DNA of 64,000 nt, from contig CM038215.1 in NCBI GenBank assembly GCA_021442155.1, positions 1,636,976 through 1,700,975 of the forward strand. The letters run 5' to 3'. This DNA is from Cymbidium sinense (taxonomy: Eukaryota > Streptophyta > Magnoliopsida > Asparagales > Orchidaceae). Shown here in pieces: positions 32,231 to 43,980 of this stretch (positions within the stretch are counted from its first letter, which is position 1; each line of letters opens with the position of its first letter). The notes under the pieces are model-generated. The model worked only from the letters and a program-made list of their open reading frames with translations. It did not search any database and was not told the origin of the DNA. A program made the translations under genes and the position numbers.

Positions 32231-35200
32231 ATTAAATAATTCAATCAATAAAAATATAAATTTCAGACGTACACATACATTCATCATTTAAGTGTGCTAA
32301 AATGTGTTGCATGTATAGATATACTTAGGATTAAATCATATGCATGTTACATGTGATGGAAAAGAATGATTTAACATGTGTCATGTGATAGTAATTCAAT
32401 TAGATTAATCTTAAGATGTCTTCCACATTGAATAGAGTTATTTAAGGTGAACCTAAACTTAGGATTAATTAAATTATTTAATAAGCTATTCACTAAAGAG
32501 AACTAAACCAAATTAATATGCTTTAGAAAGTGACATAAGATAGGGATGAAAGAGGGAAATCTCTTTATTCGCTTTATAACACTTAGTTGCTAAGTATAAT
32601 AATATGAAATAAAAGAAAACATGAATTAAAATTCTCAAATCAATTAAATAACTTCAAGTGAAATCAACGCTCTATGTTAAATTGAACATTTCCAAACTTA
32701 AAAAATCATAACTCTAATGCTTGAAAGGCACCACACAAGCCTTAACACACATATTAGAATTAAGTCACCACTTCTAGTCCTAAGTTTGACCAACGTATGT
32801 ATGGTGTATGTTTTGTTTTGTGATGTAATATTTTAGACTGGATGTTAAGGTGTACGCTTCGTAGACTGGATGGTAGGTTGTGACTTGTCTAACAATATTT
32901 TCTACATAAAGTTATGTTTAAGGGGCTGCTTAAAAATAAATACAAATACTCTCTTTGCAGGTTGTTTAAGCCCCTAAGCATAATCTAAGTTAGGACAGGT
33001 GAGCTTAGTTACCCATGTGCAAGGTACTAAGTCCAAATTATGATATAATTGCTTGGAAATGTATGTATGTTTAACCAACCTCTATTTTACAGATATAATT
33101 AGATTTACTTTTCATATTCTTAATATAATTTTGTAATTAGAAATTAGGATTAGTGCTATGAGGTTTATGATGAGCATTGGCTAGAAGGCTTTGTCCTGGG
33201 GTGCCATGTGATGCCTATGAAGTAGAGTAAATCAAATCAAATGAAGACATAAAGACTTGAAGGTTTGAAGATCCCCCATAACATTCATTCATTATAATTA
33301 TAATTATTATTTTATAATTTTAGGTTGTATAAGGGTAGAGCTCGGCTACTCATCTTTCCTTTTCAGGTTGTACGATAGTACCTGACCGCACCGGCCTATT
33401 ATTCTTTTGTGGTGGCTATAAAACTGTTTGATGTTATGTTTAAATTATGCATTAGAAACAATATGTTTGTTCATAGTTTCTTATGATTGATGCTTTAATG
33501 TGTGGCCTGGATTTGATTAGGCTCTTAAGATTAAAATAAAACTTCTACCCAACTGCAACTCATGACTAAAGTTTAAATAATTCATAACCTCACCATAAAT
33601 CCTAGACATTAAATAAGATAATTAAAAGATTTAGCAACCCCTTAGCTGAATGGTATATGTCTCACATCATATATGCATATTCCTTTCTCTCTTGAACATG
33701 AAGGATCTTCATCCTTGCACGATAGGGGAATGCTTGACCCGTGAGGGCATCCCTTGTGATGGAGAACACCTTCTTCTAGCTGATTTGGCCCATAACCTAT
33801 TTTCATCATGCATATAGGCATCAAAATCTTAAAACCTTTGTCAAAATGAAGTGTCAAAATTAAAATAAAATTTGAAAAGATTTTGCATTATATTAAGTCA
33901 TTATTCATACCACTCATGCTCTAATCTTTTAAGGAGTGAGTTTAAGGATTTAGTCTCTTTCTAAATTAAATAATGGCCCAATTATCTTACCATTTCTTAA
34001 GACTTGCCTACATAGTTTTAAAATCATAGGAGGAGTTAGTTGGTGGCCACTATAGGTGATTGTAAGCTCATTAATTAGGTGGTTTATTCTCTCTTGTGAA
34101 GGTAAACCGTATGCCCATCTTCACTTAGATTTAGGTCATACTTTAGCTCTTCATAAAGCTCCATAGATTTAGGATCTGAGATAGCTATTTCCTTCAAGAT
34201 ACAAACATAAATTCTCACCTCTTAGGTGTTTTCACAACCTTGTGTTGATGGATTATAAGCCCTAGTAATCTAACAAAATTTTAACTCAAAATATATAAAT
34301 TTCTTTAATTTCAAATATATAAAACTCAATTATAAGATAGATTGGAATGCTCACTAGGCTTCTTAGTATCATGAGCATTTCTTACTCATTCCATTTAGCT
34401 TCCAAAATAAGTCTCTCCATTTGATCTATCCTGATTAATTTTCCAAATATAACTAATCCTTTGAGAGTCTAGCTTTGAAATCTTTGGAGACAATAATTGC
34501 TTACTTTAATCGAGAGTATTCCTAAGGAACTCACATTCTTTAGGATGTAATTAACTATGAGGGCTAGCCCTCATAGGAAACTTTAGAATCTCATTTAATA
34601 TAAATCTTATTTTATTCATCCATATAAAATAGGAAAAAAATTACTAGTACATTCGAAGACCCATCATGTCCTAGGAGTCTTTATTTGGTGATTAGGTCCA
34701 TTGAAGGGTGAAGTCTCTATCTTTCGAGATAGTATATCATACCTCAATGTTGTACCCGATCACTTCAATAACTACCCCCTATGATCTATGTGGTATCCCC
34801 CCCCCATCTAAAAATAAACACCACATTCACCTAATTTCTAGAACTATCTTATGACTAAGGAAGCCTTAATATGTAGAAGAGGAGATTGAATCCTCACTCC
34901 AAAAGTGAGGTCAACAGAGACCAACCGTGATGACTATTAGTCCATTACACCCCCGGGATTGACACGATTCTACCACCCAAACCTCGTCAATGATAGTCGT
35001 CTCTATTCTTATGTTTTGTACACAGACACCTTAGTTGTAGTACTTTTTTGTATTATGCTTATTGACTTTGAATCACTTCTGTATTTGTAATATTTGTTTG
35101 TATTTCTTTCAATGTTGGTTATTAGTTATTTAGTGAACTGAGGTGTTCTGAATTTGTATCAGTTGAAAGTTTGACTAAGCATTCTCTATTTTTCATTAAT

Positions 35201-35274
35201 TCTTGTGTTATTTCCTCCTTTTAAAGCTGAGAATATGTTGTCTAGCCACATATATCAAAAATTAATCATTGCTT
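32231..35274. other. Noncoding AT-rich stretch
   Basis: No gene is recognised on either strand; the open frames here are under 75 codons and unrelated to known domains. The segment at 34790-34930 contains a run of C (CCCCCCC near 34797) and the CACTCCAAAAGTGAGGTCAA motif that also occurs near 29780. The region may be old retroelement noncoding sequence. Confidence 0.35.
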
Positions 35275-36345
35275 CTTATAAAAACTGCAACTGATCAAGC
35301 AAGCATTGTCGAAAGTTGTTAGCATAAAAATTGTGGAAAATTTTGTAATCTTTCCAACAATACTAAGATCTCTAAATTTGGACACTGGATGAGTGCACTA
35401 CAAGAAAAAAGGTGGGACTGTGTAGGGATTTTCTGTTCCGCACAGTGAAATACAATTTAAACATCAAAATTGTGGCTTACCAAGCTGGAATTATAGAGAG
35501 TTATCAATATGGAAGTGATAGAGAATTTTATCATCTTTCTAATGATACCAAGCTCACTCAATTCCGACACTGGATGAGTCCGATAAGGGAAAAAATGTGG
35601 GGTTATGTATGTGTTTACTGTTTCACACCATGAAATGCCAAGCATACACAAACACCACGGCTTACCAAGTGAGATTCATCAAAGGTTGTCAACATAAAAG
35701 TTATAGATAAGTTTATAATCTTTCCAATGATACTTAACTCACTCAATTTTGACACTGGATGAGTCTGATACATGCAAAAATGTGAGCTATGTATGTGTTT
35801 TAATTTTGCATTGTGAAATGCCGAGCTTACGTAAAAACTATGACTTAGTAGGATTCGTCAAAGGTTTTCAACATAGAAATTGTAGAGAATTTTATTATCT
35901 TTTCAACAATATCAAGCCCGCTCAATTTTGACACTGGATGAGTTTGATATGGGCAAAAATATGGGGTTGTGTATGTGTTTTATGTTTGGTACCGTGAAAT
36001 GCCAAGCATACGCAAAAACTGTGGCTTACTAAGCGAGATTCATCGAAGGTTGTCAAAATAAAAGTCATAGATAATTTTATTAGCTTTTTAACGATACCAA
36101 GCTCACACAATTTTGACATCAGATGAGTCTAATACAAGCAAAATAAGTGAGGCAGTGTATATGTTTTATGCTTTGCACCATGAATTGTCGTGCATATGCA
36201 AAAACTAAGGCTTATCGAGTGAGAATCGTCCAAAGTTTTTAACATAAAATTCATATAGAACTTTATTAGCTTTCCAATGATACTAAACTCACTCAATTTT
36301 GACACTAGATGAGCCTGATACATGCAAAAATGTGGGGTTGGGATA
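35275..36345. repeat. Tandem satellite, ~185-bp monomer, 5-6 copies
   Basis: The word GACACTGGATGAGT or close variants recurs at 35381, 35566, 35751, 35930, 36115 (diverged) and 36301, a spacing of 179-186 bp. Each unit then contains ATGCAAAAATGTGGG, a GTGTTT block, GTGAAATGCC, ACTATGGCTTACC and TTTCCAA(C/T)GATAC. Short open frames inside it are by-products of the repeat. Confidence 0.9.
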
Positions 36346-37069
36346 AAATTTTCTTAAAAAAATTGACCCAAAGCCAATCACCCGTTGAACGGGTGAATGG
36401 ACCTATTTCTATATTTTTTTTAAAGTGTCTAATTAGCTAATTTAAATTTTAATTAAGACTAATTAAAAAATTTAACCACTGTGATCATGAAGACATATTT
36501 ACCGCTTTGCCTCTATATTATTTTCAAATTTAATCAAATTAGCCCCATGCTATTTAGAAGATTTGCATTATTATTATTTTTTTTACATGATAGGATCAAG
36601 ATATATGATGTATGGATCAAATTATTTGAGAATGAAATTGCATTATTAAAATAAGCTAATAGGTTGTTATTTGATAGTATTCATATTTTTTTTTATTTGA
36701 ATTCACAATATAATAATGATAAATATCATGAAATTTTAGTTTAAATTTTAAATTGTATATCATGTTTATATTGATGCTTAATTTGATTAGCCTATATTAA
36801 TAAGTTTAATTTCTTTAGAGAATTAAGTTACTTCCACATTTAAGAGTAGAGTTTGATTTTAAGAGCAAAAATAAGTAGAAGAGAATTAATAATAGGTAGT
36901 AGATTTTGAGTTTTGATGAGTATAAAAAGATTTGAAATTATGATTAGAGGATAAATTATGAGGTTAGTGAAATCAAGTATTGACATTGGAATCAGATTCT
37001 AGATCCAAGATTATTATTTTCATTGTTTGTGTAAAAAAATTAAGGCAAATCACCTATGAATTTTTTAGG
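36346..37069. other. AT-rich stretch without a visible gene
   Basis: No domain, repeat or element boundary was recognised. Confidence 0.4.
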
Positions 37070-37474
37070 TTGTTTGGTTGCCTACATTTACAATGTAAAG
37101 TAAATTGAATGCAGTGAATTTAACTTTTTGAGTGTTTGGTATAGTGCAAAGTAAAATTTTAATGCATTTGTAGTGTATTTGAAATGCATTAGAATGATTA
37201 TTTTGGGTGTATTTAGAATTCGCCCAATTTGGGTGAAATTTAAATACACTAGTAGTGTAAATTGTTTTGACTAACGCCGGCCTTCGACCACCGCCGGCGC
37301 CACCTGTAATCTCAAAAATACTTTATATTGCATTTATTTTACCAAACAAAAAAAAAAAAAATTCATATATTTGTAGAGTTTTCAACCAAACAAGTTAAAG
37401 TAATCCAAATATACTGCATTTTTTTTATACTGCATTCAGTTTACTTTACACTCTAAATGAAGGCAACCAAACAA
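37070..37474. mobile_element. MITE, ~405 bp, ~45-bp terminal inverted repeats
   Basis: The left end TTGTTTGGTTGCCTACATTT matches the reverse complement of the right end (TTGTTTGGTTGCCTTCATTT). The match continues through GTGTAAAGTAAA(C/T)TGAATGCAGT. There is no coding capacity. A GC-rich spot (CGCCGGCGCC) lies in the middle. I could not fix a target duplication, so the superfamily (PIF/Harbinger or hAT) is unresolved. Confidence 0.8.
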
Positions 37475-37978
37475 TAAGTCAAAGAAGATCATATAAAACC
37501 ATGATACTAAAATAAGAAAATTCAAAGAACGGAAATCAATACATAAGCTCTCTTTAACAAGCATAGTTTAGCATTCCAATAAATCTAAAATTAATAATCA
37601 TTTATCTCAAAGATGAATCTAATAATAAAAATGAAATCTCAATTGAGATTGAGGAACTAGAACCATTATCAGCAAAAGATATTAAAAACAATTAGAATTT
37701 ACAAACAATAGTAGACTAAAAAATTTAATTGGATCCCTACTCATATATGATTATAGTAGCATATGCCCTTCTAGTCACCAGTGATGTTATTCAATATAAT
37801 AATAAACAAACCATATATAGCACAAAGAATAACAAGTGGATAATGATAATGGATAAAAAGAAATGTGATTGCTTTGACATAATCACTTGGGAGTTGGTTC
37901 AATTTCCAAAAGATAAGAAATCAATTCCCTATATATTTATGTTAAAATTAAGACATTGATGCAAAGACATTAAATAAG
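37475..37978. other. AT-rich stretch without a convincing gene
   Basis: A 76-codon open frame at 37729-37959 has no recognisable domain and AT-driven composition. Nothing else was seen. Confidence 0.35.
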
Positions 37979-38194
37979 GGCATTTCACACAATCCTTACA
38001 TATTTATATATCTAACACCTAAACTTTCTTTATGAAACATCAATATTTAATGTAACATAAAAAATATCATTATCACTAATTTTTTAAAGTAAAATATACC
38101 ATTTCATGTATAAAAAAATTACAAATGTAAATATAAAATCTTAGAAGTTAGATATGTAAATGCATAAAAATGGCTTGGTATGTATGTAAATTTT
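37979..38194. mobile_element. MITE, family X, copy 1 (~216 bp)
   Basis: The left end GGCATTT, CACACAATCCTTACATATTT, then ATATCTAACACCTAAACTT is repeated inverted at the right end, reading in reverse complement as ACATACATACCAAGCCATTT, then TTATGCATTTACATATCTAA. A second member lies at 49597-49832. The left end seems to have lost about 10 bp (ACATACATAC). Confidence 0.7.
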
Positions 38195-39321
38195 CTTTTA
38201 AATGATTATTATGATTTATTAAAAATTGCGTTATATGTGCACTCTAATTTGACCTTCTTTAATAGGATAATATGTTTGAAATGACAAAAGAAATTACTAA
38301 TGTGATTTAGAAGCCTTAAGATTGATGCTAGATTCATTGATTTTGTTGACATAGTTTTTAATTGATGTCATCATCGTAATCACGATTTTATTTATTTTAT
38401 TTTTTTATAGTGAGCTATGTAGTGATTTGTTTTTTTTAAGATTTAAATTTAAATCACTTTTTTTTAATATTTATGAAACTTTCAAAACGACACTTTTATG
38501 CCTGTCTTCGCAAAAAAAATAAAAATAAATAAATAAATATAAAAATCCGACATAAATCGCATAAATTTGTATTTGATTATAAATAAAAGTAAGAAAATAA
38601 ATGAGAGAGAATATTTTGGGGAATATTATACACATGGACTCAAAATATTAATATTTATAAAACTAGTATTTTTATTTTTGTTCAAATATTAAAATTCATA
38701 ATAAAATTTCAACTCTCTTTTTATCATAGTATGTGTAAATATATGAATTTCATAGTTAAGAAAATTTTATATTTTAATTTCATAAAAATATAAATTTTAA
38801 GTGTTAGATATGAATTTATTTTTATTTTTACCTTAAGATAAATGTGATATAACTATTCATAGTCAACAAGCAAGTCTTTTAGTTGGTAGATCTCTTAATT
38901 AATATATTTATATTAAGTGATAAATTTTATATTCCCCTATTCATTTCAGCTCGTCCTATAAATAAAAATAGGACGAGTTCATGATAACTTCAAGTCAACT
39001 AATAAAATAACTTAATTAATTTATTTGTTTTTAATAAAAAATTTAGACAACTTTTTTTTTATATATTTCTTAGTTGTTATATTCAAATTGAGTAATCATA
39101 TTTATTTCAAATTGAGCTGACACTGATCCCATAAAAATTTAAATATTTTTTTTTTGTTATTGGATTATTTTTTTTAAATGAACTTAAATCAAATCTAACC
39201 ATTTTACAAAACGAGTAGATATCTCATTTAAATATTTGTTATTTTAAAATATTTTCTTCCAAAGAGGCTTCTATCAATCACTAAAATTTGATGATATTTT
39301 TTATTATAATTAGAGCTTTTT
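38195..39321. other. AT-rich stretch with one small perfect hairpin
   Basis: No gene is seen. CTCGTCCTAT (38950-38959) and ATAGGACGAG (38968-38977) form a perfect 10-bp inverted pair with an 8-base loop. Confidence 0.4.
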
Positions 39322-39326
39322 ATATC
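39322..39326. repeat. Target-site duplication of the non-autonomous LTR element, left
   Basis: ATATC precedes the TGATATGGCT start of the 5' LTR and recurs at 45012-45016 after the 3' LTR. Confidence 0.85.
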
Positions 39327-39650
39327 TGATATGGCTCTCAAAATACCACTAGTCAAAGCACAAATCTTGATGTCGAAACCGATATGATTTTGAGTCAATA
39401 CCGATCGAGATCAGACTAAATATCATTGGAATCTTTGGGACATCAATTAAATCTCAAAAGCTCTCAAATATGGAGTGTTTATAATAATCGACGTCTCGGA
39501 GGATCTAACGAGCCTAAGATCTCATAATTCGACTTCATTTGGGCATCCAAATGCTCAAAATACATCAAATGATCGAAGGAATCATCCGGCCGTCCGATCG
39601 AGGGAGTGGTACGCTTTACATGAATTTACAAGAATGCCCCTCCTCCCATC

Positions 39651-39658
39651 TATAAATA
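39651..39658 (+). promoter_or_regulatory. TATA box in the 5' LTR
   Basis: TATAAATA lies about 330 bp into the LTR, with the same box in the 3' LTR at 44313. It is positioned where an LTR promoter is expected. Confidence 0.65.
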
Positions 39659-39765
39659 GCCTTCATTCCTCACATGAAGGGGATGCCAAGTGAAGAGGAG
39701 TCAAACAAGTGAAGAGGAGCCACCACTCTGACGGCCGCCTCCACCACGCCACCATGATCCTGCCA

Positions 39766-39950
39766 TTCACACAAGGAAGAAGAGGAAGAGTCCAAGCAAG
39801 GAAGAAGAGGAAGAGCCCAAGAAAGGAAGAAGAGGAAGAGTCCAAGCAAGGAAGAAGAGGAAGAGCCCGAGCAAGGAAGAAGACGAAGAGTCCAAGCAAG
39901 GAAGAAAAGGAAGAGTCCGAGCGAGGAAGAAGAGGAAAAGCCAAGTGAGG
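39766..39950 (+). repeat. 24-bp minisatellite in the LTR
   Basis: Units of GGAAGAAGAGGAAGAGTCCA plus AGCAA (about 24 bp) recur some seven to eight times. The 3' LTR has the same array at about 44450-44600 with fewer or shortened units. Confidence 0.85.
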
Positions 39951-40340
39951 AGGAAGAGAGAGCTCTGAAGCTTGAAGATCCTCCAAGCAAGATCGCACCC
40001 CAAGCAAGATTGCACTCCCGCTCAACCATCGCCACCGGCCACCGTCGTCACTAATTGTACCACTGATTCGCCGGAAGTTACCCATCTCCACCGCAATATT
40101 ACGATCATTTATTACACGGTTGTTATTCCTCTCTGTATGCAATTCAGAATCCGTTATCGATGATTTTGTACTCAAAAGATACATAGTGGAAGCTTTTCTT
40201 GGGCTAGCGTGGTTTTTCCCCTCTTTTCGGTTTTCCACGTTAAAATTGAGTGTCTCTTGGCTCTTTAATTACCTGTGTCTTTGGACTAATCGACAAATTA
40301 AGGCGTAAACTTTCACTCTGCTGTGGTTTCTAGCACGCGG

Positions 40341-40356
40341 TTTGGCCGTCATGGGA
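40341..40356 (+). promoter_or_regulatory. Candidate primer-binding site
   Basis: TTTGGCCGTCATGGGA directly follows the 5' LTR. It resembles the TGGCGCCGTTG-type site, complementary to a plant tRNA-Asp 3' end, known in some Ty3/gypsy groups, with a two-base GC deletion. Suggestive only. Confidence 0.5.
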
Positions 40357-40599
40357 TGTTGATTCTCATTATTTCATCTTGTATGGCAATCAAGTTTTCC
40401 AACAAGATCAAAACCACCATCGAGGTGGAGCATTCAAGCTTTTAAGAGCATGGCGAAGAATGAAGATTCATCAAACTTTGTTCCTTTAGATTACGGGCGG
40501 GGCAACTCTTAATCTCAAAAGATAAGCAAGTCGACACCAATGAAAAGGCAAAGATCAATAGTCAACTCGGCTACAAGCTCATACAACTATTCCACCTCT

Positions 40600-41150
40600 T
40601 CCATGCGGGTTAACGTCGAGTAAACACCACCACGACTAACAACCGGGATAGGTCAAAGCGTCCTTGGTGGACTTCTGCGACCTCTTCCATGGGTTAACGC
40701 GTCAGTAAACACTCTGACTAACAACCCAGGATAGGTCAAACGTCCTTGGTGGACTTCCTGCGATCTCTTCTGTATGGGTTAATGTCATCGAGCAAAAGCT
40801 CTGACTAACAACCCAGGATAGGTCAAAACGTCCTTGGTGGACTTCCTGCGATCTCTTCCGTACGGGTTAATGTCATCAGCTCGACAAACAACCAGGAAAG
40901 GTCAAACGTCCTTGGTGGACTTCCGCGATCTCTTCCAGACGGTTAATGTCATCGAGCAAAGCTCGACAAACAACCGAAAGGTCAAAACGTCCTTGGTGGA
41001 CTTCTCTTCCTGCGATCTCTTCCATGCGGGTTAATGTCGCCGAGCAAAAGCTCGACAAACAACTCGGAAAGGTCAAAACTTTGTACCCACTCCGCACAGG
41101 TTAATGTCATCGGATAACACTCTGACAAACAACCTCGGATGGGTCAAAAA
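40600..41150 (+). repeat. Internal ~85-bp tandem repeat, first array
   Basis: GTCCTTGGTGGACTTC recurs near 40660, 40742, 40830, 40908 and 40989. Each is followed by CGAT/ACCTCTTCC, GGGTTAA(T/C)GTC, a CTCGACAAACAACC-type segment and AGGTCAAA. The short open frames over it shift from unit to unit because unit lengths vary (78-88 bp), which argues against coding. Confidence 0.85.
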
Positions 41151-41425
41151 TCCTCATCGTCGCCGGTCACCACCGTCGACTACCATCGTCGGTCATTGCC
41201 GCCGACCATCGCCGGTCATCACCATTGTCGCCGGTCATCCGATTCGACGTCGATTGCCACCGTCGACTACGTCGCCAGTTGCCGCCGACCACCCCGTCGA
41301 CGCCAACCCTTGTAGTAGTCACCGCCCTACTGTCACCGTCACTTGCCAGTATCGGCAATCTTCGCCGGTCATCACCATTGTCGCCAGTCATCCGCGCCGA
41401 CTACCGACGTCAGTCGCCGCCGTCG
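41151..41425 (+). repeat. CGTCGCCGGTCA-rich low-complexity block
   Basis: Short words CGTCGCCGGTCA, CCACCGTCGACTA and CCATTGTCGCC alternate. It is very GC-rich, and open in several frames on both strands at once, as expected of low complexity. Confidence 0.75.
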
Positions 41426-41930
41426 AAAACGTCCTTGGTGGACTTCCCGCGACCTCTTCCATACGGGTTAACGTCATCGAGTAAACACTCTGACAAACAA
41501 CCAGGATAGGTCAAAACGTCCTTGGTGGACTTCCCGCGACCTCTTCCATACGGGTTAATGTCATCGAGCAAAAACTCTGACAAACAACCCAGGAAAGGTC
41601 AAGCGTCTGGTGGACTCCGCGACCTCTTCCATGCGGGTTAACGTCATCGGTAAACACTCGACAAACAACCGGAAAGGTCAAAATGTCCTTGGTGGACTTC
41701 CGCGACCTCTTCCATGCAGGTTAATGTCGAGCAAAGCTCGACAAACAACCGGATAGGTCAAAACGTCCCGTAGACTTCTGCCTCTTCCATACGGTTGGCG
41801 TCGGCGAATAATCGACCTAACCTAGAAAGGTCAAAACTTTGTACCCACTCTACAGGTTAATGTCGGTAACACTCGACAAACAACCCGGATGGGTCAAAAT
41901 CCTGGCCGATTATATCCATAACGCGTGCAA
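41426..41930 (+). repeat. Internal ~85-bp tandem repeat, second array
   Basis: The same unit as 40600-41150, with GTCCTTGGTGGACTTC near 41431, 41518 and 41685 and shortened forms near 41605 and 41765. Confidence 0.85.
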
Positions 41931-42370
41931 GTTAACAACATTTATCAGCTTGAACCGCCGTCGGCAATCTCCGCGGTCACCACCATCGCCGTCGGTCACC
42001 CCGCCATTACAGACACCGATGCACCGTCGACTACCGTCGTCGATTGCCGTGCACCCCGTCGACGCTTACCGTATAGCGGTACTGCTCTACCTGCGGTCGC
42101 TACCGCCGTCGCTAATCTCGGTCATCCTCCGCTGAAACTGGCATAAGCCATGTCGACTACCATTGCTGCGATTGCCGTGACCGTGCCGACCACCCGCGCA
42201 ACCGGTCTGCCGCCGACCACGTCGTCGGTCCGCGTCTCACTACCCACGGTCCGCCTCCCATCGCCGGCAATCCCCGCCGGTCACCACCATCGTCGCTGGT
42301 TATCCTCGTGGTACCATCGCGAGCATCTTCGTCGACAGCTCGGTGATCGCCTCCCGGACGGTCCAAGAGC
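41931..42370 (+). repeat. GC-rich low-complexity block, second
   Basis: Words like those of 41151-41425 (CCGTCGGTCACC, CGTCGACTACC), with CCGCCGACCACGTCG variants. No domain is visible in the open frames. Confidence 0.65.
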
Positions 42371-43200
42371 GTGGAAAAACGACATATACCGTGGGCCTTG
42401 ATCGTTCTAACCGGACGATCCGACGGGCGATCGCCGGACGAGGCGGAAAGCGGAACCGACGTCGTGGGCCTTGGCCTCAACCAACGATCCGGCGATCGCC
42501 GGGCGAGGCGGAACCGGGCCCGACGTCGTGGGCCTGACCGCCTAACCCGACGATTCGACGGGGCCCCGGACGGTCGGAAAGCGGAACCACGGCGTCGTGA
42601 CCGCCTCTAACCCACGATCCACGGGGCGATCGCCGGGGCGAGGCGGAAGCGGAACCACGACATACCTTGTCGCCGCTAACCGGACGGTCCGGCGTGGCGG
42701 TAACCGAATACGGTATGCAGTGCGCCTTGATCGCCTCTAACGGACGGTCGGCGTGCGACCGGCCAACGTGTATGCCGTGGCGCCTCCTCTGCAGGCGGTC
42801 GGCGTCGGAACCGAACCACGATGTATGCGTGGGCCTTGATCGCCGCTAACGGTCGATGTGGCGTGGCCGGAACCAGCGTATGCACCGGGCCTTGATCGCC
42901 TCATCCGGACGGTCCACGTGGCCGTCGCCGGGAACGGCGTATGCACCGCTGACGCCTCCTAACCCGGACGGTCCGTGGCGATGCCGCGGCGTATGCACGT
43001 GGGCCGATCGCCCTCTAACGGACGGTCGGCGTGGCGTCGCCGGAACTCGGCGGCGCCTGACGCCTCGCCTCTAACCCGGGGCGACGGCGGTCGATGCGGA
43101 ACCACACGTATGCACCGTGGGCCTTGATTCCTAACCGGACGGTCCGGCGTGGCGTCGAACCACGTATGCGTGCCTTGATCGCCTCTTGATCGCCTTTGAG
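42371..43200 (+). repeat. GC-rich ~60-bp tandem repeat
   Basis: The unit contains GGGCCTTGATCGCCTCTAAC followed by CGGACGGTCCGGCGTGGC and a GGAACC..CGTATGCACCGTG-type end. Occurrences of CGGACGGTC near 42681, 42741, 42906, 42965, 43018 and 43136 are mostly 53-60 bp apart. Arg-rich frames on both strands are by-products. Confidence 0.8.
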
Positions 43201-43980
43201 CGCTCTTGATGCTCCAAAGGACCCTCACTCAAGAGGGAAGGGGGGAGGGGAAAGGTGTGCCTCTCCCTCTCATCCTAAGGGGGTATTTATAACCCCCCAC
43301 ATGGGCAAAAAATGGTAAAACCCCCTCAAAAAATGGTTCAAAACGGCTCAAAACCGCCCAAGTTCTCGGGCCCGTGGTACGTCAGCGGCATGGCATGTAT
43401 GAGCGGCAACCTTGGTAGCCTTGACGCTTCAGCAGATGGCCTTATCGCGGCAGACCTCCGCCCTTCGCGACTTCGTTCACGGACGGCCCGACCGTCGTCC
43501 GCGGAATATGACCCGACGATCCGCAGCGGAATGGCTGAGCGATCACGAATGGCCGCACGCAGATCCGCGGAATGGCAGCGACCGCGACCGTCGCGCGACC
43601 GAACCGGCAGCGACCGAGCACCGCGACCCGGCCCAACTGACCGAATTGACCCGCGGGCATCGGCCGCGACCGTCGCCCGACCGGCGCCAGCGGCAGCCCG
43701 GCGCCCGTTCGATACGCGGTCGACGGCACCCACGGTGCCCAGGCGCCCTGACCCCTGGTCCGAAATGCTGAAAACTTCGTGAGTATCCAAATAGCTCCAT
43801 AACCTCAAAATCTCTACTGCGGCTACATCTACAATCATAATTTTATATTTTATGACAATTTATTCTCTCAAAATGTATGATTCATGGGCCCGCACGTTTC
43901 GTAGAAGAACTCGTTATTTTCAAGCATTTGGCACATATATTTTTGGATGATTAAGCTAATGTCATCCAAAAATAGGGCAA
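43201..43980 (+). other. 3' internal part of the non-autonomous LTR element
   Basis: Positions 43201-43330 contain a CCCTCACTCAAGAGGG hairpin-like segment (about 43222-43237) and TATTTATAA. Positions 43400-43780 are extremely GC-rich (CGACCG, CCGCGG words), with long frames on both strands (43312-43782 + and 43338-43838 -) that have the shifted-frame look of GC bias and no known motif. An AT-rich tail leads to a weak purine tract (AAAAATAGGG) just before the 3' LTR. Confidence 0.5.

Larger units (their letters stand above)
39327..40340 (+). repeat. 5' LTR of the non-autonomous element
   Basis: It begins TGATATGGCTCTCAAAATAC. It contains a TATAAATA box at 39651, a run of 24-bp repeats (GAAGAAGAGGAAGAGTCCAA type) at about 39766-39950, and ends near CTAGCACGCGG. 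It matches 43981-45011 over its length. The Lys/Arg/Glu-rich frame at 39709-39948 and the Ser/Leu/Phe-rich minus-strand frames here come from the 24-bp repeat and are not treated as genes. Confidence 0.88.

Noticed and set aside
35275..36345. CRISPR-like array
   Set aside because: Whole 185-bp units are repeated with no separate repeat and spacer parts, and the genome is a plant.
37729..37959. 76-codon frame as a gene
   Set aside because: No recognisable domain, AT-driven composition, no promoter or neighbour support.
39663..40238. 191-codon minus frame rich in S, L and F, and overlapping long frames on both strands
   Set aside because: Produced by the 24-bp purine repeat in the LTR; frames open on both strands and again in the 3' LTR.
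42150..42610. Arg/Pro-rich open frames in the GC-rich interior
   Set aside because: Several frames on both strands are open together, as expected from GC-rich repeats without stop-like words; no motif and unit lengths are not multiples of three.
43312..43838. Two overlapping frames of 156 and 166 codons
   Set aside because: Opposite strands, composition set by GC bias, no recognisable domain, inside a non-autonomous element.
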